Shown: positions 45,192-55,737 of the stretch, in pieces | Layout: every line of letters begins with the position of its first letter | Position numbering within the stretch: position 1 is the stretch's first letter | Assembly (NCBI RefSeq): GCF_003609975.1 | Contig: NZ_AP018400.1 | Span: forward strand, 97,501 to 161,500 | From: Streptococcus ruminantium | GTDB taxonomy: Bacteria; Bacillota; Bacilli; Lactobacillales; Streptococcaceae | DNA: 64,000 nucleotides | Reading direction: 5' to 3' | Program-made: the position numbers and the translations under genes | Notes under the pieces: model-generated | What the model was told of the DNA's origin: nothing | Database searches by the model: none | The model's input: only the letters and a program-made list of their open reading frames with translations

Positions 45192-47252
45192 ATGAAAAAT
45201 AAAAAGTTCCAAGGACTAGTCGGACTAGCACTTATTGCAAGTTTAGTAAATCCATTGCCATGGTTTGAGAATGTAAATTTATTGGATTCAGTGAAGGTGT
45301 TAGCTGCTGAGGAAGATACACCGCCAGAAGATATTGAAGAGCCGGATGCTCGGGAACTCCAAGTTTTAAACCAACTAGATGCAAAACTTAGTGAATTTGA
45401 AGAATATTTGAATGCAAATAATACTGAGGAGGCACAATATTTCTTGGAAGATGAGAAAGAAAATATTGAACGCTGGCTAACTGCCACTTCGAAAACAGCT
45501 AGAGGGCAAGCCTCTGCTAAACGTTGGAACTCTCTCCTTGCTCGTCATAACGGGACTGGTGACGTGACACCTAAACCAGTTATCACTACTAAAGATGTAA
45601 CGACTACAGTTGATATTGACTTTACTACTACTCGTGTTGCAAGTGTAACAATGGAAGAAGGAAAGGAAGTTATTACGACCCCAGGTGTCAAAGGTGTTCG
45701 CACAATTATTTACACAGTAACATATACAGATGGTGTTGAAACTAACCGTACTGAAAAAAGTAACGTTGTAACGAAGGAACCAGTCAACCAAGTGGTAACT
45801 TATGGTACTAAAAAGCCTGAGGTTACACCAACTGTTACAACTACAGAAGAGACAAAAACAGAAGTTGTACCGTTTACAGAAATCAGAGAAAATGATCCAA
45901 ACCTTGAGGCAGGCAAAGAAGTTGTCGCTACTGAAGGTAAAAATGGCGTTCGTACGATTGTTTATACAGTGACGAAGAAGGATGGAACTGAAACTGGTCG
46001 TGTGGTCAAGAGTGATACCATCACTACTCCAGCTGTTAATAAAGTCATCAAGGTTGGTACTAAAAAGCCAGCAGTTCCTGTTGTAACGACAGAAGAAGTT
46101 AGTGAAACCAAGTCTGTACCATTTGAAACAATCCGCGAAAACGATCCAAACCTTGAGGCAGGCAAAGAAGTTGTCGCTACTGAAGGTAAAAATGGCGTTC
46201 GTACGATTGTTTATACAGTGACGAAGAAGGATGGAACTGAAACTGGTCGTGTGGTCAAGAGTGATACCATTACTACTCCGGCTGTTAATAAAGTCATCAA
46301 GGTTGGTACTAAAAAGCCAGTAGTTCCCGTTGTAACGACAGAAGAAGTTAGTGAAACCAAGTCTGTACCATTTGAAACAATTCGTGAAAATGATCCAAAC
46401 CTTGAGGCAGGCAAAGAAGTTGTCGCTACCGAAGGAAAAGAAGGTGTTCGTACGATTGTTTATACAGTGACGAAGACAGATGGCGTTGAGACTAGTCGTG
46501 TAGTCAAGAGTGACACCATTACTACTCCAGCTGTCAATAAAGTCATCAAGGTTGGAACAAAAACAACCACTTCTCCTGTTGTAACGACAGAAGAAGTTAG
46601 CGAAACCAAGCCCGTACCATTTGAAACAATCCGTGAAGAAGATCCAAACCTTGAGGCAGGCAAAGAAGTTGTCGCTGCCGAAGGCAAAGAAGGTGTTCGT
46701 ACGATTGTTTATACAGTGACGAAGACAGATGGCGTTGAGACCAGTCGTGTGGTTAAGAGCGATAGCGTTACGACTCCAGCTGTTAATAAAGTCATCAAGG
46801 TTGGAACAAAAACAACCACTTCTCCTGTTGTAACGACAGAAGAAGTTAGCGAAACCAAGCCCGTACCATTTGAAACAATCCGCGAAAATGATCCAAACCT
46901 TGAGGCAGGCAAAGAAGTTGTTGCTGCCGAAGGTAAGGAAGGTGTCCGTACGATTGTTTACACTGTTACTAAGATAGATGGTGTTGAAACTGGTCGTGTA
47001 GTCAAGAGTGATACCATCACTACTCCAGCTGTTAATAAAGTTATTAAGGTTGGAACAAAGAGATCTGTAGCTACGCCAGTTGCTACAGCAAAAGAGAATA
47101 AGTCAAAAACTGAAAATAAAAACAAGACAAAAGTTGTTGATGGAAAAGTGTTGCCAGAAACTGGTGAACAATCATCAGGTTTAGCGGTGATAGGCTTGAC
47201 TCTACTGGTAGGGCTTTTAACATTTGTAAAAAATAAAAGGAAAAAGTCGTAA
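45192..47252 (+). CDS. LPXTG-anchored surface protein with G5 repeats
   Basis: 686 aa. The signal peptide (KNKKFQGLVGLALIASLVNP, ending near VLAAEE) is followed by an acidic N-terminal helical region (about 40-125: LNQLDAKLSEFEEYLNANN). One divergent G5 domain (about 133-215) and five nearly identical G5 repeats of 83 aa (about 216-622; GVRTIVYTVTK...GRVVKSD) come next, then a Lys/Asn-rich spacer and sorting signal LPETG, hydrophobic helix and KNKRKKS tail. G5 domains often bind glycans or self-associate via zinc; here the ligand is unknown. Sortase A would link it to the wall. It is followed after eight bases by the vWA adhesin gene, so both are probably in one transcript. Confidence 0.9.
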   Translation: MKNKKFQGLVGLALIASLVNPLPWFENVNLLDSVKVLAAEEDTPPEDIEEPDARELQVLNQLDAKLSEFEEYLNANNTEEAQYFLEDEKENIERWLTATSKTARGQASAKRWNSLLARHNGTGDVTPKPVITTKDVTTTVDIDFTTTRVASVTMEEGKEVITTPGVKGVRTIIYTVTYTDGVETNRTEKSNVVTKEPVNQVVTYGTKKPEVTPTVTTTEETKTEVVPFTEIRENDPNLEAGKEVVATEGKNGVRTIVYTVTKKDGTETGRVVKSDTITTPAVNKVIKVGTKKPAVPVVTTEEVSETKSVPFETIRENDPNLEAGKEVVATEGKNGVRTIVYTVTKKDGTETGRVVKSDTITTPAVNKVIKVGTKKPVVPVVTTEEVSETKSVPFETIRENDPNLEAGKEVVATEGKEGVRTIVYTVTKTDGVETSRVVKSDTITTPAVNKVIKVGTKTTTSPVVTTEEVSETKPVPFETIREEDPNLEAGKEVVAAEGKEGVRTIVYTVTKTDGVETSRVVKSDSVTTPAVNKVIKVGTKTTTSPVVTTEEVSETKPVPFETIRENDPNLEAGKEVVAAEGKEGVRTIVYTVTKIDGVETGRVVKSDTITTPAVNKVIKVGTKRSVATPVATAKENKSKTENKNKTKVVDGKVLPETGEQSSGLAVIGLTLLVGLLTFVKNKRKKS
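45834..47061 (+). repeat. 249-bp tandem repeats encoding G5 domains
   Basis: Five in-frame copies with an exact 249-base spacing. Copies 1-2 are almost identical (KKDGTETG version), copies 3-4 share KTDGVETS, and TTTSP replaces KPAVP in the linkers after copies 3 and 4. High identity implies recent expansion and likely length variation among strains. Confidence 0.92.
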
Positions 47253-47260
47253 TACATAGT

Positions 47261-49435
47261 ATGAATAAGAAACAAAATCGCAGCAAGCTAAAAAAACTCA
47301 CAAGTTGGATAGCATCTTTTGTGATGATTGTTGCGCTTGGCATTAGCATAACCAAGGGAGTCTTTATCAAAGCTGTAGAGCTTGGGAAAGTAGGAACTAA
47401 TACTGTAGCTACCCAAGAAGGTTGTGCTATTAAGATTGAGACAACTGAGAAAGTTTCATGGACCCTGCCTCGTCAGCCAATTGACTTGGTTATTTTGCAG
47501 GATACATCTGGCTCTTTCAAAGATACTATCCATCATGTGCAAACAGCTCTGAAGGAATTAACAAGGCCTGTTAAATTAGAGGACTATAATGAAAATGATC
47601 CTCGTTTAGTTTTTACAGATAATCCAGAAACCACAGACCGTGTTATGATTAACACCTTCCAAGGTCTTGATGGAGGCTATACTTATGATATTCCCTCAGG
47701 TGGCTATTATGATCCTTATGGATACTGGGTGCCATCAACGGATAGTAACTTTACTTCATATTGGTCAACTAATTGGCAGACTAATCCTGATTTGGTCTAC
47801 AAATACAATTCAAGTGCACTTTTAACAAATAAAGATGCTATTGATAGCGCTATTGATGCATTCAAGACTGATGGTGGTACACCTACAGTTCCTGCTATTG
47901 AGGACACTATCGCTAAGTATAATGAAATCAAGGGAACAATGAGCAATAACCGTAAAACGGTATTCTTGTTAGTTACCGATGGTGTTGCAAATGGTGTCCG
48001 TAAAAATGGAAACGTTGTTATAGAAAGAAGTAATTATAGAGATTACGTACTACAAAGATATTTCCAAAGCCGAGGAGTTGAAGGATCAGAACGCTATATT
48101 CCTGAGGCCTCTCAAAACTATCTTGCACGTGCTAAAGAACTGGAAGAAGCTGGAACTAAGCTTAAAGAATTAGTAAAATCTGATGATGGAAATACACAAA
48201 ATGATGGTGCAGTAGTAGTTGGTTTTTGGGAGGAAGTGGCTGGTTTCACCAAGGGATCTCAGTATGGAACCACTTATTTAGAAGGCTTTGGAAATACAGG
48301 TGTTGATACAGGTGATACGCGGACAGTACAGGAAGTATTCCATCAAGCACTACGGTCTGTGGCGACAAGCGATAAGTACTATGTAAATGAGCAGTCTGAT
48401 CCTAAATCTTTTGCTGATAGGATTCTCAAGTCAGTAGCACAGGCTCTTGTGAAAGAGGATGTTCAGGGTGAGTTTACAGTAACGGAAGGTTATACAGTTA
48501 AATCTGTTACTATCAACAAGAAAAAGATCGTTGATGTTGTCAAAGATCCGACTAAAGAAATCCGTGGAACTATCAAGCAAGTAGGGCAAAAAGTCACCAT
48601 TTCTGTCCCTGAAAGTGTTTTCAATCCTGGAGAAAATAATTTTGATTATGAGTTGAATCATGTTGAAGATCCTGAAACTCTCTCTGAAGAAGATGAAAAG
48701 GAGCCAGCAGATGACTATGTTCCAAGTAAGAAAAATGTAACAGTTGGGCAACTTACAGGTACGTTTAAAGTTGGAAAGCATGAAACTGCAATGATTGGTT
48801 CAAAAATTCCAACAAGTGTGGAAGTCACTGATCTTAAGTACTGCTATCCAAATGTGACGAAAACTATCACAGATCAAGATAAGAGTAATGATATTGGTAC
48901 ACTTCAGGGGTATCCAGAAGGAGCAATTCGTCCATCTTATGCTGCGAATTTGACAGAGGCAAGTGAGAACTTCAGCTATGATCTTACTTATCGTATGAAT
49001 AACTTGCCACTTAATGTCAAGAAAAACTTTATGTTGGTTGATGAGCTTGACTATCGTCTAGAATATAAGTCTGCTTATGTGACAGACACTAGTGGAGCAC
49101 GGACGAACTTTGAAGTTAAGACAAAAGAGGTCGCAGATCCTTACACAGGTAAAACTCAAACAGTTGTATATGCAGTCATTCCACCAAAAGCTGGTGATAC
49201 TAGCAATCCGAATGTTAACGAAGGTCTTTATGGCGGGCACAAATTTGCGCGTTATACTCTCCATATCGAGACAAAGATCAAAGATGACTATACTTACAAA
49301 AATAATCCAGAAGCCTATAAAGCTCTCATTCAAGAGAATGATGGTTACGGTATTTTGAACCAAGGTAAGATTATTTGGGAGATAATCCAACGGATCCAAG
49401 AGCTTCAGTTCGTCGTTCGAATGCAGTTTACGTAG
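47261..49435 (+). pseudogene. Giant vWA fimbrial-type adhesin, N-terminal part (ends by frameshift)
   Basis: 724 codons open. N-terminal signal peptide (SWIASFVMIVALGISITKG), then a vWA domain (about 73-390) with the MIDAS motif DTSGS (81-85), DGGTPTVPAI and LVTDGVANG. Next is a linker domain and the first D2-type domain (about 530-700). The frame goes wrong at GGG 49377-49379: in relatives-like reading NQGKI-I-W-G-D-N-P-T-D, the codon row needs one more G. It then ends in an unrelated 20-residue tail. As it stands, the product lacks a wall anchor and would be secreted or degraded. It could be a sequencing error, a true mutation or a phase-variable site. Confidence 0.85.
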
Positions 49436-52400
49436 TGCCTCCTGTCGAAACCGACATCAAGAAGGATGTTCAGTCTGTGGATGGAATCGGTGAGGGCTAT
49501 GTTAAGGATCAAGACCAACTTTACCTTGGTACACGTTCGCAAGAGTACTACTATAATGTAGAATCTGCTTGGCCAGGTATTGCGAAAAGCTATATCCTTT
49601 CTGATACATTAGTTGATGAGTTGGAGGTTCTTGAAGCTAAGATTACAGTCAACGGGAAAGCAGTTGATGCCTTGACACAAAAAATAGTTACTTCTGGTCA
49701 GACGGTTACATTGAATTTAGGAGAAGCAGATTTTAATTCGCGTGCAATTTCACGACAAATTACCACTGCAAACAGGGGCAATAAAGGTCCTGCTGTTATC
49801 AAGTTAACCATCAAAGCAAGAATTAAGGATAAGGCAGATTTGACCAAGTATGTTGTAAATGGTCAAATCAAAGTTCCAAACAAGGCTACAGTTGAACTGA
49901 ATGGAAAACCACAAACGTCAAATACAGTTTACGTAACTCCAGATGAACCAGCTCCAAGTAAGAAAATCAATTCGACACTTGATGTGCTGCATACAACAAA
50001 GAGCAGCGAAGCATTTGAGTTCAACATTCAGACAAAACTTCCTAGAGATATTAAGAGCTATAAGTCTTATAAGATTACAGATAAATTGGACAGTCGTCTT
50101 GAATTGACCAATAGTCCAGCGCCATATGTGAAAGAGCCATATGCTCAGCATTTTGATGTAACCCATGATGCAGCAACGAACACAGTTACAGCAACAGCTA
50201 AAGCTACAAGTCTTTCTACCTTGACAGGTGGAGAAATGGTTGAGTTAGTCATCCCAGCTAAAATCAAGGATGGCACTTCAGTCGAAGAAATTCCAAATAC
50301 TTCTAAGATTGTATATGAAACTCCAACGAGTGGTGGCGAAAAAGAAACTCCACCGACTCCACCAGTTGTTGTGACTCCTCCACCGCTAATTGAAAAGCAA
50401 GTCAATGCAAAACAGCATGCGGATTTAACCAAACGTGATGAAGTATTTGAGTACACTATCAAATCATCTGTTCCAAAAGGTGCAGAGACCTTTGAAATCA
50501 CGGATGAGCTAGACGAGGTGCTTGAATTTGCTGGCAATCAAGGTGATGTTGTCGTTAAAATTGCAGATACAGCCGTAACTGATAAAGTTACAATCACAAG
50601 ATCTGAACGTAACCTAGGTATCAAGTTTACGAAGGAACAGCTAACGGCTGATGCTGGTAAGGCTATTGTCATCACTTTCAAAGCTAAGATTCGCGGAGAT
50701 GTGAACTTATCAGTAGATAAGTATACTCAGGATGGAACGATAAAAGTTCCGAACAAGGCAAAATATACCTTGAATAACAATCCTAAGGAGTCTAACACTG
50801 TAACAGTTACTCCGCCGCCTCCAACTCCACCAACAGTTGAGAAGAAGGTAAATGATAAAGTACATGAAACCTTAGGACAACGTAATCAAACATTTGATTA
50901 CAGCATCGCAACACAGGTTCCGACAGATGCGAAGAGTTTCGTGATTACTGACGAACTAAAAGAAGTTCTTGAGTTTGCCGGTAACGATGGTAAGGGTGAG
51001 GTAGTTGTTAAGATTGGTGATGCAATAGTCACAAACACTACGGACGTAAAAACTGAAAATCAAACCTTAACAGTCAGCTTGACCGCCGACCAGTTAGCAA
51101 AACTTCAAGGTCAAAAAGTCTTAGTAACCTTTAAAGCTAAGATCCGTGCCAATGTCAACCTGACAGGCTACTTGGTAGAAGGAAGCGATACTATCAAGGT
51201 TCCAAATACTGCAAGCATTAGCGTTGATAATAACCCTAAAGTGAACTCACAACCTGTAACGGTTACTCCACCGACTCCAACCCCACCAACAGTTGAGAAG
51301 AAGGTGAATAATAAAGAACATGAAGCCTTAGGACAACGCGACCAAATGTTTGAATATAGCATTGAAACGCAGGTTCCGACAGATGCGAAGAGTTTCGTGA
51401 TTACTGACGAACTAAAAGAAGTTCTTGAGTTTGCCGGTAACGATGGTAAGGGTGAAGTAGTTGTTAAGATTGATGAAGCAGATGTCACAAATAAAACAAC
51501 TGTGGAAGTTAAGGATCAAACCTTGACAGTCAGCTTGACCGCCGACCAGTTAGCGAAACATCAAGGTCAAAAAGTCTTAATAACCTTTAAGGCTAAGATT
51601 CGTGCCAATGTAAACTTGATAGCTTACTTAGAAAAAGCAAGCAATACCATCAAGGTTCCAAATACCGCAAGTATTCGTGTTGATAATAACCCGAAAGTGG
51701 ATTCACGACCTGTAACGGTTACCCCACCGACTCCAGATACTCCAACGATTGTTAAAAAAGTTAACAATAAAGATCACGAAGACTTGACTAAACGGGATGA
51801 GGAGTTTGAGTACACTATTCAAACCCAAGTTCCGACAGATGCGAAGAGCTTTGTGATTACCGACGAATTGAAAGAGGTTCTTGAGTTTGTAGGTAAAGAT
51901 GGTAAAAATGGTGTAACTGTTAAGATTGGCGAGACAGATGTTACAAATAACACAACTGTCAAGATTGAGAATCGAACCTTAACAGTCAGCTTGACAGATG
52001 ACCAGTTGGTGAAATATCAAGGTCAAAAAGTCTTGGTAACCTTTAAGGCTAAGATTGTTGCAAATGCAGATTTAACAGCCTATACAGCAAATGGTACGAC
52101 TAAGGTGCCAAATACTGCAAACTTTGTTATCAATAATGACTTTACAACCAAGAAGGAAACAGAGCCAGTCACTGTAACCCCTCCAGGTGAGACACCGACA
52201 CCTAAGAAAACAGTCAATGATAAGCAAGCTGAAAAACTATCAAACCTTGATGAAGTATTTACCTATAAGGTAACAGCAGAAGTTCCAAAAAATACTGCTG
52301 GCTTTACGAAGTTTGAGCTAAGTGATGACTTAGAAGATATTCTAACAATCACTGAAACCGGTGTGACGGTTGGTGATGCTACCTTAGATAAGGGAATGAC

Positions 52401-53094
52401 AGTTACCAGCCCGAAAGATGCTAATGCAGACAGTGGTAAAGTAACAGCAGCTCTTCCAACCAATGAAATTTCTAAGTATGCAGGTAAAACTGTTGTTCTG
52501 ACGATTAAAGCTCGTATTAAAGAAGGTGTACAAAGCTTTGAGCTGGCAAAATACATTACAGCTGATAATCAGGAAGGCTCTATTCCAAACAAAGCTACTC
52601 TGACAGTAGGCGATAAGCCAGATCAAAAGAAAGATTCTAATAATGTTCCAGTTACACCTCCGAGTGAGGATCCTACGGTTACCAAGAAAATCAATGATAA
52701 GTTGGAACACTTGGATACTGAAACAGCAACAAACTATACTTATAACATTAAGACTAAGTTGCCTGCGGACATTACAACATACAAGAAATTTGTTATCAGT
52801 GATGAATTGGACGCTGAATTAGCTGTTCAAGGCAAGCCAGTTATTTCTGGACCTGCAGCTCAGTTCTTCGATGTAAAAGTAGAAGGACAACTTGTTACTG
52901 CAACAATGAAAAACTTTGTAACTGCTCAGGAATTAGCAGGTAAAGAAGTTGAGCTTGTTATTGTATCTCAGATTCGTAAGGGGGTAACTACACAAAATAT
53001 CCCTAACATTGCACGTATAACCTATCAGAATAGGACACATGCGGCTGGTACACCGGATAGTAAAAAAGATACCCCTCCAGTCACTGTAACGCCA

Positions 53095-54862
53095 CCAGGT
53101 GAGACACCGACTGTTGAGAAGAAGATTAACAAAGACTTGACAGAAGCGACTGTTCTACCAGAGTCGAACTACACTTACAACATCACCTCACTTCTACCGG
53201 TTGATATCACACGCTACAAAGCTTATGCGATTGTCGATGAGTTGGATGAAAACCTAGCAATCCAAGGTACACCAGTGATGGCTGAGATTGATGGTGTTGA
53301 TATAACTCAGTTCTTCGATGTTAAAGTAGTTGGTCAAAAAGTCACTGCAACCATGAAGAACTTCGAAAATGCAGCTGCCTTAACTGGTAAGAAGGTCGAA
53401 TTGGTGATTACAGCACAAGTGAAGTCAACGAGCAAGGCTCCTAAGATTGACAACACTGCAAAAGTGACATACCAAAACAAATCACACGTGGACGGAACTC
53501 CAGATAGCGAGACCCCACCAACTCCACCTGTGACAGTAACTCCTCCTCCTGTTACTAAGAAGATCAATGAAACTCTTGATCACTTGGATACAGCGACGAA
53601 GACAAACTATAATTACAACATCAAGACCGTTCTTCCAAGTGATATTGCTTCTTACAAGACCTTTGTGATTAACGATGACTTGGATAAGGATCTTGAAGTA
53701 CAAGGCACACCAATCATCAAAGATGATGCGGCTAAGTTCTTCAAAGTTACTGTAGACGGTCAGAAAGTCCGTGCAACAATCACCGACTTCAATGCGGCGA
53801 AAGCATACGCAGGTAAAGAGGTTGAACTCGTTATCGTTTCTCAAATCCGTGAAGGTGTGACACGTCAGGCTATCCCTAACCAAACTACTATTACTTACAC
53901 GAACAAAGTGAAAGTAGGTGGTGAGCCAGGTGATACAACAACGACTCCACCGACCCCTCCAGTCACCGTAACACCACCAGGTGAGACACCGACTGTTGAG
54001 AAGAAGATTAACAAAGACTTGACAGAAGCGACTGTTCTACCAGAGTCGAACTACACCTACAACATCACCTCACTTCTACCAGTTGACATCACACGCTACA
54101 AAGCTTATGCGATTGTCGATGAGTTGGATGAAAACCTAGCAATCCAAGGTACACCAGTGATGGCTGAGATTGATGGTGTTGATATGACTCAGTTCTTCGA
54201 TGTTAAAGTAGCTGGTCAAAAAGTCACTGCAACCATGAAGAACTTCAAAGATGCAGCTGCCCTAGCTGGTAAGAAGGTCGAATTGGTGATTACAGCACAA
54301 GTGAAGTCAACGAGCAAGGCTCCTAAGATTGACAACACTGCAAAAGTGACATACCAAAACAAATCACACGTGGACGGAACTCCAGATAGCGAGACCCCAC
54401 CAACTCCACCTGTGACAGTAACTCCTCCTCCTGTTACTAAGAAGATCAATGAAACTCTTGATCACTTGGATACAGCGACGAAGACAAACTACAATTACAA
54501 CATCAAGACCGTTCTTCCAAGTGATATTGCTTCTTACAAGACCTTTGTGATTAACGATGACTTGGATAAGGATCTTGAAGTACAAGGCACACCAATCATC
54601 AAAGGTGATGCGGCTAAGTTCTTCAAAGTTACTGTAGACGGTCAGAAAGTCCGTGCAACAATCACCGACTTCAGTGCGGCGAGAGCATACGCAGGTAAAG
54701 AGGTTGAACTCGTTATCGTTTCTCAAATCCGTGAAGGTGTGACACGTCAGGCTATCCCTAACCAAACTACTATCACTTACACGAACAAAGTGAAAGCAGG
54801 TGGTGAGCCAGGTGATACAACAACGACTCCACCGACCCCTCCAGTTACTGTCACACCACCAG
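53095..54862 (+). repeat. 882-bp tandem duplication in the adhesin gene
   Basis: GAGACACCGACTGTTGAG occurs at 53101 and 53983. Each 294-codon copy encodes two D2 domains (one with LPESNYTYNITSLLPVDI, one with TNYNYNIKTVLPSDIAS). The copies differ at only a few codons (for example DIT/DMT, KDDAAK/KGDAAK). Confidence 0.9.
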
Positions 54863-55737
54863 GTGAAGATCCAACGGTTGAGAAGAAGATTAACAATACG
54901 CTTGATCATTTGGATGTAGACACTGAAAAAGATTATACTTATAACATCACAACAACCCTACCGGTTGACATTACAAGTTATAAGAAATTTGCGATTGTCG
55001 ATGTATTGGATAAAGACCTTGCTGTTCAAGGTACACCAACTATCACCGGTGAAGCAGCGAAATTCTTTGATGTGAAAGTAGATGGACAGACTGTTACAGC
55101 TGCGATGAAAGACTTCAAGAATGCCAAAGACTTGGCAGGCAAGAAGGTTGAACTCGTTATTGTTTCTCAAATCCGCGAAGGTGTGACACGTCAAGCTATT
55201 CCAAATACCGCGAAAGTGACTTACCAGAACAAATCACATGTAGATGGCACTCCAGATAGCGAGACTCCACCGACCCCTCCAGTCACTGTCACACCACCAG
55301 GTGAAGATCCAACGGTTGAGAAGAAGATTAACAATACGCTTGATCATTTGGATGTAGACACTGAAAAAGATTATACTTATAACATCACAACAACCCTACC
55401 GGTTGACATTACAAGTTATAAGAAATTTGTGATTGTCGATGTATTGGATAAAGACCTTGCTGTTCAAGGTACACCAACTATCATCGGCGAAGCAGCGAAA
55501 TTCTTTGATGTGAAAGTAGATGGACAGACTGTTACAGCTACGATGAAAGACTTCAAGAATGCCAAAGACTTGGCAGGCAAGAAGGTCGAACTGGTAATCG
55601 TATCGCAAGTTCGCGAAGGTGTAACACGTCAAGCTATTCCAAATACCGCGAAAGTAGAGTTTACGAATAAAGCGGGACAAGTTGGTGAGAAAGAAACGAA
55701 ACCTGTAACGGTCACTCCACCAACACCAAATACACCT
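54862..55737 (+). repeat. 438-bp tandem duplication in the adhesin gene
   Basis: GGTGAAGATCCAACGGTTGAG begins at 54862 and 55300. Two adjacent D2 domains (DYTYNITTTLPVDITSYKK) are almost identical for about 330 bases, then diverge near their ends. Confidence 0.88.

Noticed and set aside
49375..49440. Independent start of a second adhesin gene at TTG 49375
   Set aside because: There is no SD, the start lies inside the first frame, and adding one G restores a single continuous protein with matching domain pattern.
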